A stretch of 64,000 nt of DNA from an uncultured Lachnospiraceae bacterium (GTDB lineage Bacteria; Bacillota; Clostridia; Lachnospirales; Lachnospiraceae): the NCBI GenBank assembly GCA_910577735.1, contig CAJTOO010000018.1, forward strand, positions 13,487 to 77,486. The letters are read 5' to 3'. The position numbers and the translations under genes were made by a program. The notes under the pieces are model-generated. The model was not told the origin of the DNA. It saw nothing but the letters and a program-made list of their open reading frames with translations, and searched no databases. Of this stretch, positions 44,012-52,357 are shown in pieces (positions within the stretch are counted from its first letter, which is position 1; each line of letters starts with the position of its first letter).

Positions 44012-44866
44012 ATGAAGAAAAAATTTTCAGTCGGGAAAGCAGGTACATATGCTGTTTTGATTTTTTGGATGTTGACTACGATTTATCCGTTTTTCTGGGT
44101 GATTCAGAATTCATTTAAAGAAAAAAGTGCAATCAGGACACAGTCTTTTGCCCTGCCGATTGGAGAGCTGTTCACGTTAAGCAACTACGCTGAGGCGTTT
44201 GAACGAATGGACATTGGACGGGCTTACTTGAACAGTCTTGTCATTTCGGTCTGTGTCACGTTAATCGTTCTGATTTTGGGAGGCTTTACGGCGTATGGGC
44301 TTTCCAGATACCGTTTCAAAGGAAGAAATCTGCTGTATTCCCTTGTGGTTGGCAGTATGATGTTTCCGGTTTTTGCGGTAATCATCCCTGTATTCCGTAT
44401 GGAATATGCCATGAACATTGTCAATACGGACAGTTATCTGCTGAACTGGCTCAGCGTCATTCTGCCGCAGTCAGCTGGCAATCTGACATTTGCAGTCATT
44501 GTATTGATGGGATTCTTTAACAGTTTAGGACTGGATTTGGAGGAAGCGGCTTATATGGAAGGATGTAATATTTTCCAGACCTTTTTCACAGTGGTTATGC
44601 CGATTACCAGACCCTGTTTTGCAACGGTTGCGATCTTCACTTTTCTCTGGAGCTACAATGACCTGTTTACACAGATGTTTTTCCTGCGTTATGAAGAATA
44701 CCGCACAATTACACTTTTATTGAACCAGATTTCCAGCAAGGCGGGAACTAATTACGGTATGATGGCGGCGGCGGTGGTATTGATTATCGTACCGGTCCTG
44801 ATTGTCTATCTGTTCCTGCAGAAAAATATTATCAGGGGCCTGACAGCGGGGGCTGTAAAGGGCTGA
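44012..44866 (+). CDS. ABC sugar transporter permease (MalG/UgpE-type)
   Basis: A 284-residue partner permease; the EAA loop is EEAAYMEGCNIFQTFFTVVM. It forms the heterodimeric channel with the preceding protein. No ATPase gene is in the operon, so transport must rely on a shared MsmK/MalK-type ATPase encoded elsewhere, as is usual for CUT1 systems of Firmicutes. GAGGAGGGGCAG upstream fixes the start. Confidence 0.92.
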   Translation: MKKKFSVGKAGTYAVLIFWMLTTIYPFFWVIQNSFKEKSAIRTQSFALPIGELFTLSNYAEAFERMDIGRAYLNSLVISVCVTLIVLILGGFTAYGLSRYRFKGRNLLYSLVVGSMMFPVFAVIIPVFRMEYAMNIVNTDSYLLNWLSVILPQSAGNLTFAVIVLMGFFNSLGLDLEEAAYMEGCNIFQTFFTVVMPITRPCFATVAIFTFLWSYNDLFTQMFFLRYEEYRTITLLLNQISSKAGTNYGMMAAAVVLIIVPVLIVYLFLQKNIIRGLTAGAVKG

Positions 44867-44892
44867 TGCTATATGAGGAGGATGAGCAATAT

Positions 44893-45630
44893 ATGAAAAT
44901 TACAGTAATGAAGGATGAGCATGCGTTTGATGTGGCGGCTGCCTGGAGGATTATTTCCCGGATTTTGTCAAAACCGGATGCCGTAATCGGACTGTCCACA
45001 GGGAAGACCACGGGAAATATGCACCGTATTGTAGGGGAAATATACGAAAAATATCCCTTTGATACGTCCAGGGTTCGTATATTTAATGTGGATGAACTGA
45101 CAAATCTGGAACGGTCATACAAAGGAAGCTGCTATGCGATGATTCATGAGCAGGTGATCAAACCGCTGGAAATTCCGGAAGAACATTTTATTATGCCGCC
45201 GACTTTTTCGGATGATTTCGATAGGGAATGCAAAATGTTTGAAAAGCGGCTTGCGGACTGCGGCGGTGTAGATTTGCAGATGCTGGGAATCGGCTGGAAC
45301 GGACATATAGGCATTAACCAGCCGGGAACGCCGTTTGAGCGCCATACATGGGTGTCCGAGATGGATCCGGTTTTTGAGAAAAAAGTAAGAGAAGAGACGC
45401 AGGTTCCTGACGATTATGAACTGGGCGGGCTGACAAGAGGTATTGTGGATATTATGCACAGCCGGCATCTGATTCTGATTGCAAAAGGAAAGAGTAAGGC
45501 ATCTATCATCCGTCAGGCTCTGGCGGGGCCTGTTTCTATAAACATACCGGCCTCCGTGGTACAGCTGCATCCTGATTGTGAAATATTATTGGATGCGGAT
45601 GCCGCAAGCGAGATTGCGGAATTGCTGTAA
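44893..45630 (+). CDS. nagB: NagB-family glucosamine-6-phosphate deaminase/isomerase-like protein
   Basis: A protein of about 245 residues, from ATG 44893 after GAGGAGG; an ATG at 44866 overlaps the permease stop. The fold is NagB/RpiA: GLSTGKTTGNMH is the phosphate loop, NVDELTNLE the catalytic Asp region, and GIGWNGHIGINQPGTPF the active-site lid region with the conserved His. Two places differ from classical NagB: GLATGSTP is altered, and the Glu of the usual FNEPG motif is Gln (codon 45319-45321). The protein may therefore use another amino-sugar phosphate. As last gene of the sugar operon it likely feeds fructose-6-phosphate or a similar product into glycolysis. Confidence 0.82.
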   Translation: MKITVMKDEHAFDVAAAWRIISRILSKPDAVIGLSTGKTTGNMHRIVGEIYEKYPFDTSRVRIFNVDELTNLERSYKGSCYAMIHEQVIKPLEIPEEHFIMPPTFSDDFDRECKMFEKRLADCGGVDLQMLGIGWNGHIGINQPGTPFERHTWVSEMDPVFEKKVREETQVPDDYELGGLTRGIVDIMHSRHLILIAKGKSKASIIRQALAGPVSINIPASVVQLHPDCEILLDADAASEIAELL

Positions 45631-45658
45631 GGAATCCGATCTGAAAACGAAGTGTGAA

Positions 45659-45706
45659 AAGAAAGAATGAAGCTTATCTTTGTAAAGCTTTCGTTCTTTC
45701 TTTCAT
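45659..45706 (+). terminator. AT-rich hairpin terminator after the sugar operon
   Basis: A long imperfect stem pairs AAGAAAGAATGAAGCTT with AAGCTTTCGTTCTTTCTT across a short loop, about 30 bases after the last gene. It is AT-rich, and only a short T-containing tail follows, so efficiency is uncertain. Confidence 0.55.
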
Positions 45707-45759
45707 TTCCGTGCGCCATGGGCTTACTTATCCCATTTCCTATCTTTATAAAAAATAAC

Positions 45760-45788
45760 TTTCTATTTTTAACGATATGGTGTATAAT
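45760..45788 (+). promoter_or_regulatory. Candidate promoter of rho
   Basis: TATAAT at 45783-45788 lies 17 bases after TTTCTA at 45760-45765. The resulting leader would be about 125 bases. Rho genes are often autoregulated in the leader; no clear element for that is visible. Confidence 0.5.
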
Positions 45789-45921
45789 ACTTTCTGAACA
45801 TAAGAAACAGGTACGTAAAATCTTTTTCTAAGTCATATCAGGTACAAAAATCCCAGGACGAAAGATTGATATAGAGAAGTATTAATGTATAGAGAAATGA
45901 TAAAGAATACGGGAGGTATTT

Positions 45922-47292
45922 ATGAGAGAAAAGTATGAGTCGTTGGCGTTGGCGGATCTGAAAGAGATTGCCAAGTCAAGGGGAATCAAAGGCACCTCTG
46001 CCATGAAAAAGGCGCAGATCGTGGAGGCCATGCTTGCGGAGGATGAGAAGGATAAGGCCGCAGGTAAGGAAGTGGCTGCGAAATCCATTGTGCCGCCTAA
46101 TACGCCGGTGAAGAAAGTTGAGGCTGCCATGGCCGGAGAGGAAGATAAATATCCTACGGAGTTAGACAGCGGCATCACAGCCAGCGGTATTCTGGAAGTC
46201 ATGAGTGACGGATTCGGCTTTATCCGTTGTGAAAACTATCTGCCGGGGGAGAACGATGTCTATGTGGCACCCAGCCAGATTCGTCGTTTTGGTTTGAAAA
46301 CAGGTGATATTTTAGAGGGAAATACCAGAATTAAGACCCAGAATGAGAAGTTCAGCGCTCTGTTGTATGTGAAGTCTATCAATGGTTATTCGCCGGATGT
46401 GGCTATGAAGCGTGTAAACTTCGAGGATATGACGCCGATTTTCCCCAATGAGAGACTGAAACTGGAGATGCCCGGGGCGTCTCTGGCAATGCGTATTATG
46501 GATTTGATCAGCCCGGTGGGTAAGGGGCAGAGAGGTATGATTGTGTCGCCGCCCAAGGCAGGTAAGACTACTTTATTAAAGGAAGTAGCCAAGTCCATTA
46601 CAAGAACCGCACCGGATTCTCATCTGATCATCCTGTTGATTGACGAACGTCCTGAGGAAGTGACAGATATCAAGGAGGCCATCGAGGGCCCGAATGTGGA
46701 AGTGATCTATTCTACCTTCGATGAATTGCCGGAACATCATAAGAGAGTGTCTGAGATGGTGATTGAGCGCGCGAAACGTCTTGTGGAACATAAGAAGGAC
46801 GTGGTAATCCTCTTAGACAGCATCACACGCCTGACCAGGGCATATAATCTGGTGGTTCCGCCCAGTGGACGTACACTCTCCGGTGGTCTCGATCCGGCGG
46901 CTCTGCATATGCCCAAGCGTTTCTTCGGTGCGGCCCGCAATATGAGAGAGGGCGGCAGCCTGACGATTCTGGCAACGGCGCTGGTGGAGACGGGAAGTAA
47001 AATGGATGATGTGGTGTACGAGGAGTTTAAGGGAACGGGCAACATGGAAATGGTGCTTGACCGCAAACTTTCTGAGAAAAGAGTATTCCCAGCCATTGAT
47101 ATTCCTAAGTCCAGTACCAGAAGAGAAGATCTGCTTCTGACGCCGGATGAACTGGAAGCGATCAATATTATCCGCAAGGCCCTGAATGGCATGAAAGCGG
47201 ATGAGGCAGTGGAGCGTATCCTGGATATGTTCTCCAAGACCAGAAATAACTTTGAGTTCGTAAATATGGTCAAGAAAATGAAATTTATCTAA
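45922..47292 (+). CDS. rho: Transcription termination factor Rho
   Basis: A 456-residue hexameric RNA helicase. The N-terminal SAP-like helices (LALADLKEIAKSRGIKGTSA) precede the OSB/CSD RNA-binding domain (GFGFIRCENYLPGENDVYV). The RecA-type motor has Walker A VSPPKAGKTTLLKE near residue 211, Walker B VVILLDSITRLTRAYN and the R-loop region PKRFFGAARNMREGG. GGGAGGTATTT supports the start. It leads the conserved rho-rpmE-DUF1385-prmC-prfA run of Clostridia. Confidence 0.97.
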   Translation: MREKYESLALADLKEIAKSRGIKGTSAMKKAQIVEAMLAEDEKDKAAGKEVAAKSIVPPNTPVKKVEAAMAGEEDKYPTELDSGITASGILEVMSDGFGFIRCENYLPGENDVYVAPSQIRRFGLKTGDILEGNTRIKTQNEKFSALLYVKSINGYSPDVAMKRVNFEDMTPIFPNERLKLEMPGASLAMRIMDLISPVGKGQRGMIVSPPKAGKTTLLKEVAKSITRTAPDSHLIILLIDERPEEVTDIKEAIEGPNVEVIYSTFDELPEHHKRVSEMVIERAKRLVEHKKDVVILLDSITRLTRAYNLVVPPSGRTLSGGLDPAALHMPKRFFGAARNMREGGSLTILATALVETGSKMDDVVYEEFKGTGNMEMVLDRKLSEKRVFPAIDIPKSSTRREDLLLTPDELEAINIIRKALNGMKADEAVERILDMFSKTRNNFEFVNMVKKMKFI

Positions 47293-47361
47293 AGATATTT
47301 CCTTATTAATATTAAAATGAGCAGAAAGGGCAATAATTAGCCAATATTATCAAAAAAGGGC

Positions 47362-47390
47362 TTGCATACCCGAAAATCCTATGCTACAAT
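47362..47390 (+). promoter_or_regulatory. SigA-type promoter of rpmE
   Basis: TTGCAT at 47362-47367 and TACAAT at 47385-47390 are separated by 17 bases. It would give rpmE a leader of about 57 bases and its own short transcript ending at the hairpin at 47673. Confidence 0.7.
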
Positions 47391-47452
47391 GTAAAAGCTG
47401 TCGGTCTATGACAGGTATCTATTTACTTTTGAGTTTAGAAGAGGTGAAAGAG

Positions 47453-47659
47453 ATGAGAGAGGGAATCCATCCTGAATATTATCAGGCAACGGTAACGTGT
47501 AACTGCGGTAACACATTTGTAACAGGTTCCACTAAACCTGAGATTCACGTTGAGGTCTGCTCCAAGTGTCATTCATTTTACACTGGTCAGCAGAAAGCGG
47601 CGCAGGCTCGTGGACGTATTGATAAGTTCAATCGGAAATACGGTGTGGAAAGCAAATAA
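47453..47659 (+). CDS. rpmE: 50S ribosomal protein L31
   Basis: A 68-residue L31 of the zinc-binding (C+) type: CNCGNTF and CSKCHSFYTGQQK supply the Cys ligands. ATG 47453 with GAGGTGAAAG upstream gives the normal MREGIHPEYY start. Presence of the zinc form means that a separate non-zinc paralogue could be induced under zinc limitation; none is seen here. Confidence 0.95.
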   Translation: MREGIHPEYYQATVTCNCGNTFVTGSTKPEIHVEVCSKCHSFYTGQQKAAQARGRIDKFNRKYGVESK

Positions 47660-47672
47660 GCGGGATTTACAA

Positions 47673-47699
47673 AAAAGGTTGAGTTTATCTCAACCTTTT
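47673..47699 (+). terminator. Rho-independent terminator after rpmE
   Basis: A perfect 11-bp stem, AAAAGGTTGAG at 47673-47683 and CTCAACCTTTT at 47689-47699, with a five-base loop. Confidence 0.82.
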
Positions 47700-47727
47700 C
47701 TAAGTTGTGGACAAAAAGGAATGTAAA

Positions 47728-48717
47728 ATGGGCAGAAGGAAAAGAAATTTGAAATACTCCGGGATTGGCGGGCAGGCTGTCTTAGAGGGTATTATGATGA
47801 AAAATAAAGAACAGTATGCAGTGGCAGTCCGTAAGCCAAACGGAGAGATTGAAGTGGAAGTGGAGCATTATTACGGGATCATTCATGGCAGTAAGCTGAT
47901 GGATATGCCCTTTGTAAGAGGTGTATTTCAGTTTATTGACTCTCTGGTCCTGGGGATGCGCAGCCTGAATTTCTCGGCGTCTTTCTATGAGGATGAAGAG
48001 GCGAAGGAGACATTGGCAGACAGGGCGTTTCAAAAGGTTTTCAAAGATAAGGCAGAAAAAGTATTCAGTACACTTGTTATGTTATTTTCCCTGGTACTGG
48101 CAATCGGTATTTTTATGGTACTGCCTTATTATGTGACGTCTTTGTTTGAGGCGTATATCAGAAGCGCTTCTTTCATGGCGATTATTGAGGGCGCCCTGCG
48201 GATTCTGATCTTTGTGGGATATGTGCTGGCCATCTCTCTGATGAAAGATATCAGGCGTGTGTATATGTATCACGGCGCGGAACATAAGTGCATCAACTGC
48301 ATTGAAAAAGGCGCTCCGCTGACAGTGCGGGAAGTGATGAGAAGCTCTAAACAGCACCGACGCTGCGGCACCAGCTTTCTGTTGTTTGTCATGTTTGTCA
48401 GTGTGGTTTTGTTTTTCTTTATCCGGGTGGAGAATCCGGTATATCGTATTCTGATCCGGATAGCGTTAATTCCGGTGATTGCAGGTATCTCCTATGAAAT
48501 CATACGACTTGCCGGCAAGAGCAATAACATTCTGGTGCGTATGATTTCCGCGCCTGGCATGTGGCTGCAGAAGCTGACAACCAAGGAGCCGGATGAGAGT
48601 ATGGTGGAAGTGGCTATTGCGGCAGTGGAAGCGGTTTTTGACTGGAAGGCTTATCTGTATGAGACTTTTGGGTATGAGGTGGATGAGTCATGGACAGAGG
48701 AGAGGTCGGAGGAATAG
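47728..48717 (+). CDS. DUF1385 family membrane protein
   Basis: A protein of about 329 residues; SGIGGQAVLEGIMMKNKEQY is the DUF1385 signature. Several membrane segments lie between residues 100 and 280, and YHGAEHKCINCIEKG and SKQHRRCGTSFLLF are conserved His/Cys segments in the family that could bind a metal. The function is unknown; the gene usually sits between rpmE and prmC, as here. ATG 47728 follows AAAAAGGA; a GTG at 47707 is possible. Confidence 0.9.
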   Translation: MGRRKRNLKYSGIGGQAVLEGIMMKNKEQYAVAVRKPNGEIEVEVEHYYGIIHGSKLMDMPFVRGVFQFIDSLVLGMRSLNFSASFYEDEEAKETLADRAFQKVFKDKAEKVFSTLVMLFSLVLAIGIFMVLPYYVTSLFEAYIRSASFMAIIEGALRILIFVGYVLAISLMKDIRRVYMYHGAEHKCINCIEKGAPLTVREVMRSSKQHRRCGTSFLLFVMFVSVVLFFFIRVENPVYRILIRIALIPVIAGISYEIIRLAGKSNNILVRMISAPGMWLQKLTTKEPDESMVEVAIAAVEAVFDWKAYLYETFGYEVDESWTEERSEE

Positions 48718-49586
48718 ATCCGAAAGTAGTTCGGATGTATCATATCGTGTATAAAGAAGGCGTGGAGCATCTTACAAAAGCCGGGATCGAGGAGGCTGCG
48801 TTAGACTCCAGGCTTCTTTTGGAATATGTCTGCGGGACGGATCGAAATACGCTTCTCGCCCATGGTGAGCGAGAAGTTTCAGAAGCGGAATATGAGCGGT
48901 ACAGCAGTCTGATTGCCAGAAGGGCCGGGCATGTGCCTTTGCAGCATCTGACCGGTGAGCAGGAGTTTATGGGATTGACCTTTGTGGTCAATGAAAAAGT
49001 ACTGGTACCCAGGCAGGATACGGAAGTGCTGGTGGAAGAGGTGCTCCGCAATCTTCATGACGGGACACGGATTCTGGATATGTGCACCGGTTCCGGGTGT
49101 ATTCTGCTCAGTCTGCTGCAGTATTCCAATAACTGTGTGGGCGTGGGGGCGGACCTGTCGGCAGAGGCGCTTGCGGTAGCCAGACAGAATTACCAGAGAT
49201 TGCAGGAAGAGCGGAGAAAGATGCAGGCATCCTTTGTGGAAAGCGATTTATTCGCAGGCTTGCGGGCGGGGGAGCGCTATGAAGTGATAGTATCCAATCC
49301 GCCTTATATAAAAACGGATGTTATTAATACGCTGATGCCGGAAGTGCGGGAGCATGAGCCTATGATGGCCCTGGACGGAAGAGAAGACGGGTTATACTTT
49401 TACAGGGAAATTACCGGCAGGTCGAAGGAATATTTGACAAGCGGCGGTATGTTGTTTTATGAGATCGGGTATGATCAGGCAGAGGATGTGTGTAAGATTA
49501 TGGAAAGAGAAGGTTTTCGGGAGATAGAGGTCGTAAAGGACTTTGCAGGTCTTGACCGGGTGGTATACGGCAGCTGGTTCGGATAG
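48690..49586 (+). CDS. prmC: Peptide chain release factor N5-glutamine methyltransferase
   Basis: A methyltransferase of up to 298 residues that modifies the Gln of the GGQ motif in release factors. The catalytic NPPY lies in VIVSNPPYIKTDV, and ILDMCTGSGCILLSLLQY is the S-adenosylmethionine-binding loop. The N-terminal helical domain (LTKAGIEEAALDSRLLLEYV) is normal. The start at ATG 48690 overlaps the DUF1385 gene by 28 bases and has no ideal ribosome site; ATG 48735 is an alternative. Its substrate gene prfA is immediately downstream. Confidence 0.93.
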   Translation: MDRGEVGGIDPKVVRMYHIVYKEGVEHLTKAGIEEAALDSRLLLEYVCGTDRNTLLAHGEREVSEAEYERYSSLIARRAGHVPLQHLTGEQEFMGLTFVVNEKVLVPRQDTEVLVEEVLRNLHDGTRILDMCTGSGCILLSLLQYSNNCVGVGADLSAEALAVARQNYQRLQEERRKMQASFVESDLFAGLRAGERYEVIVSNPPYIKTDVINTLMPEVREHEPMMALDGREDGLYFYREITGRSKEYLTSGGMLFYEIGYDQAEDVCKIMEREGFREIEVVKDFAGLDRVVYGSWFG

Positions 49587-49645
49587 CGTGTTCGACTGAC
49601 GCTGCGTAACAGAATGGTGAATCAATTTAGAAGCTGGAGGTAATT

Positions 49646-50722
49646 ATGTTTGATAAATTAGAAGATCTGCTCAGAAAGTTTGAGGAGATTATGAATGCAT
49701 TGAGTGAGCCCACGGTGGCTGACAACCAGGAACGTTTTCGGGCACTGATGAAGGAACAAAGCGAGTTGACTCCTATAGTCAATGCATATAAGGAGTATAA
49801 GAAGAGCAGCCAGGACATTGAAGACAGTCTTGCTATGTTGGATGAAGAGTCTGACGCGGATATGCGTGAGATGCTCAAGGAGGAACTTGCAGAGGCTAAG
49901 AAGCGGGTAGAGGAGCTGGAGCACACCTTGAAGGTACTGCTTTTGCCCAAAGATCCCAACGATGATAAGAATGTGATCGTGGAGATTCGTGCAGGCGCGG
50001 GCGGTGATGAAGCGGCTTTATTTGCGGCAGAGATATATCGTATGTATGTGCACTATGCGGAGGGACGCCGTTGGAAGGTGGAAACCATGGAAGTGGAAGA
50101 AATCGGGATTGGCGGCATGAAGAGTGTGACCTTTATGGTGACCGGACAGGGCGCTTATTCTGTCTTAAAGTATGAGAGCGGTGTGCACCGCGTACAGCGT
50201 GTGCCGGAGACGGAGTCCGGCGGCAGAATTCATACTTCTACTATCAGCGTGGCAGTGATGCCGGAGGTGGATGAGGATATTGATATTGTAATTGAAGATA
50301 AGGATATCCGTATCGATGTTATGAGGGCTTCCGGTAACGGCGGTCAGTGTGTCAATACCACAGACTCTGCAGTGCGTCTGACACATTATCCCACGGGTAT
50401 CGTGGTATACAGTCAGACAGAGAAGTCCCAGATTCAGAATAAAGCCAAGGCCTTTGCACTTTTGCGTGCAAAATTATACGACATTGAGCAGCAACAGCGT
50501 CATGACGCGGAGGCGGAGATGCGCAGGAGCCAGATTGGCACCGGGGATCGTTCCGAGAAGATCAGGACCTACAATTTCCCCCAGGGACGTGTCACAGACC
50601 ATCGGATTAATCTGACGCTCTATAAATTAGAAAAGATTATGAACGGTGATATCCAGGAGATTATAGACGCCTGCATTGCCGCCGATCAGGCCGCAAAGCT
50701 GTCGAAGATGGGAGAAAACTGA
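49646..50722 (+). CDS. prfA: Peptide chain release factor 1
   Basis: A 358-residue class I release factor for UAA and UAG. GNGGQCVNTTDSAVRLTH contains the GGQ loop that triggers peptide release, and VPETESGGRIHTSTI contains the region with the PxT-type codon recognition of RF1. AGCTGGAGGTAATT supports the start. The last 54 bases are duplicated in tandem behind the gene. It is the target of the PrmC enzyme encoded upstream. Confidence 0.97.
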   Translation: MFDKLEDLLRKFEEIMNALSEPTVADNQERFRALMKEQSELTPIVNAYKEYKKSSQDIEDSLAMLDEESDADMREMLKEELAEAKKRVEELEHTLKVLLLPKDPNDDKNVIVEIRAGAGGDEAALFAAEIYRMYVHYAEGRRWKVETMEVEEIGIGGMKSVTFMVTGQGAYSVLKYESGVHRVQRVPETESGGRIHTSTISVAVMPEVDEDIDIVIEDKDIRIDVMRASGNGGQCVNTTDSAVRLTHYPTGIVVYSQTEKSQIQNKAKAFALLRAKLYDIEQQQRHDAEAEMRRSQIGTGDRSEKIRTYNFPQGRVTDHRINLTLYKLEKIMNGDIQEIIDACIAADQAAKLSKMGEN

Positions 50723-50835
50723 AATGGCCTGTATCGCCGCCAATCAGGCCACGAAGCTGTCAAAGATGGTGGAGAATTGAATGGTCTGATCGGCATAATC
50801 AAGGCTGCGAAGCTGTCGAAAATAGGGATGACGGA
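50669..50835 (+). repeat. Tandem duplication of the prfA 3' end (about 58-bp period, three copies)
   Basis: The last 54 coding bases plus a few more (from 50669) recur at 50727 and, more decayed, at 50784. The first extra copy keeps an open frame of 18 codons from ATG 50724 that reads MACIAANQATKLSKMVEN, nearly the RF1 C terminus. The second extra copy has lost the frame. The structure points to replication slippage or unequal exchange followed by drift. Confidence 0.85.
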
Positions 50836-50884
50836 TTCTGCGAATCACTGCGAAAAAAGAGGCAGGAGAAAACTTGCATAATTG

Positions 50885-50914
50885 TTTACACAACCATCCC
50901 GGTTGGTGTATAAT
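50885..50914 (+). promoter_or_regulatory. Promoter of the hemerythrin-fusion gene
   Basis: TTTACA at 50885-50890 and TATAAT at 50909-50914 are spaced by 18 bases. The spacer contains the inverted repeat CAACC-ATCCC-GGTTG (50891-50905), a possible regulator site. Confidence 0.65.
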
Positions 50915-50956
50915 TGTATGTATCTGGAAACTATAATATGGCAAAGGAGAAGAGAC

Positions 50957-52294
50957 GTGAATAAGATCGTGTGGAACAGGTGGTATGAGATTAACGTTGA
51001 TTTTATTGACAAGGAACATAAGCAGCTCTTTTCAACCATAAATAAGCTACTTACCATCAGTGAAAATGAAGAAAAGAGTGAATGGGCATGCCGCGAAGGC
51101 GTTAAATACTTGAAAAACCATACTATAGAGCATTTCGCTCATGAAGAAGAGTACATGCGTTCCATTAATTACGGCGAATATGAGATACATAAGCGTCTTC
51201 ACGACAATTTTCAGTTTAACACTCTTCCTGCACTGGAAGAAGAGCTGGAAGAGTACAATTATTCAGAGGATTCCATCCGCCACTTTCTGGGGGTCTGTAT
51301 TGGGTGGATGGTAGCGCATACACAGACAGAGGACCAGGCTATTGCCGGTAAAAGAATGAGCAAGTGGGTGGATGTCCCTCATGAAGAAGAGGTGGACGCG
51401 CTGGAACAGACCATCGTGCAGCTTGTGCAGGATATGCTGCAGTTGAAAGCAAAAGCTATCAGCAGGCAGTATGAAGGAGAGAATTTTGGTAAGGTCGTGT
51501 GCTGCCGTTTTGTTTACAAAGGAGAGAAGAAAGAAAAGTGGGAAGTTGTGTTGTGCTTTGAGGAGCGGCTTCTTCTCAAAGTTGTGAGTGATATGTTAAA
51601 CACACAGTATCTGAAAGTTGATGATATGGTGATTAACATCAACCGGTATATTGCACGGCAGTTCCTGGAGAAAATAGGGGAGTGTTTCCCTGATATGAAA
51701 TTGTGTGAATTAGAGAGTGAGTCTTTGCTGACGTATGACCAGCTTGTAAAATCCTTTGAGCGCGCGCAGCCTGCCTGCAGTATTCTCTTTGACACAGGAG
51801 TAGGATACTTTGCATTTTGTGTGACCAGTTCGGAGTCTGTCCGCGGTAAGATCGTGTCTTCTTTAAATTCTCAGAATGCCATGAGTCAGATTAAGAAGTA
51901 TCTCAGCGGCGAAATGAGGAAGAAGCAGATTCTTGTGGTGGATGATTCTGATTTCATGCGGAGTAATATCATCCGGCTTCTGGGGGATGACTACGATATG
52001 ATAGAGAGCAGTTCCAGCGTATCGGCAATTAAGAGTATCACAGTAAACAGACCGGATTTGATTCTGCTTGATTATGAAATGCCGATTTGTGATGGCAGAC
52101 AGACCTTGGAGATGATTCGTTCGGATAAGGATATTGCGGATATACCTGTTATTTTCCTGACAGGAAGAGGCGATGCGGAGAGCGTTAAGAAAGTGATGTC
52201 GCTTAGACCGGAAGGCTATCTGTTGAAGACCATGCCGGAGGATGAGATTAAGAAGACCATCAATGAATTTTTTGAAAAGAGAAAAAAGGCTTAA
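50957..52294 (+). CDS. Bacteriohemerythrin - CheX-like - receiver fusion protein
   Basis: A protein of about 445 residues from GTG 50957, which follows AAAGGAGAAG. Residues about 1-135 form a hemerythrin domain: DKEHKQLF, HTIEHFAHEEEYM, YEIHKRLHDNF and AHTQTEDQA supply the five His and two acidic ligands of a di-iron site that binds oxygen. Residues about 160-310 resemble the CheX/CheC phosphatase fold, though I see no clear catalytic ExxN pair. A receiver domain ends the protein (QILVVDDSDFMRSN, Asp in LILLDYEMPICDG). It may link oxygen or redox sensing to phospho-signalling. No chemotaxis genes are near. Confidence 0.82.
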   Translation: MNKIVWNRWYEINVDFIDKEHKQLFSTINKLLTISENEEKSEWACREGVKYLKNHTIEHFAHEEEYMRSINYGEYEIHKRLHDNFQFNTLPALEEELEEYNYSEDSIRHFLGVCIGWMVAHTQTEDQAIAGKRMSKWVDVPHEEEVDALEQTIVQLVQDMLQLKAKAISRQYEGENFGKVVCCRFVYKGEKKEKWEVVLCFEERLLLKVVSDMLNTQYLKVDDMVININRYIARQFLEKIGECFPDMKLCELESESLLTYDQLVKSFERAQPACSILFDTGVGYFAFCVTSSESVRGKIVSSLNSQNAMSQIKKYLSGEMRKKQILVVDDSDFMRSNIIRLLGDDYDMIESSSSVSAIKSITVNRPDLILLDYEMPICDGRQTLEMIRSDKDIADIPVIFLTGRGDAESVKKVMSLRPEGYLLKTMPEDEIKKTINEFFEKRKKA

Positions 52295-52321
52295 CAGGCC
52301 TTGCAGAGAGAATCAGTGTTA

Positions 52322-52357
52322 AAAACAGGGCATGTCAGAAATGACGTGCCCTGTTTT
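52322..52357 (+). terminator. Rho-independent terminator after the hemerythrin-fusion gene
   Basis: ACAGGGCATGTCA at 52325-52337 pairs with TGACGTGCCCTGT at 52342-52354 (one non-canonical pair) around a GAAA tetraloop, flanked by A and T runs that extend the stem. Confidence 0.85.
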
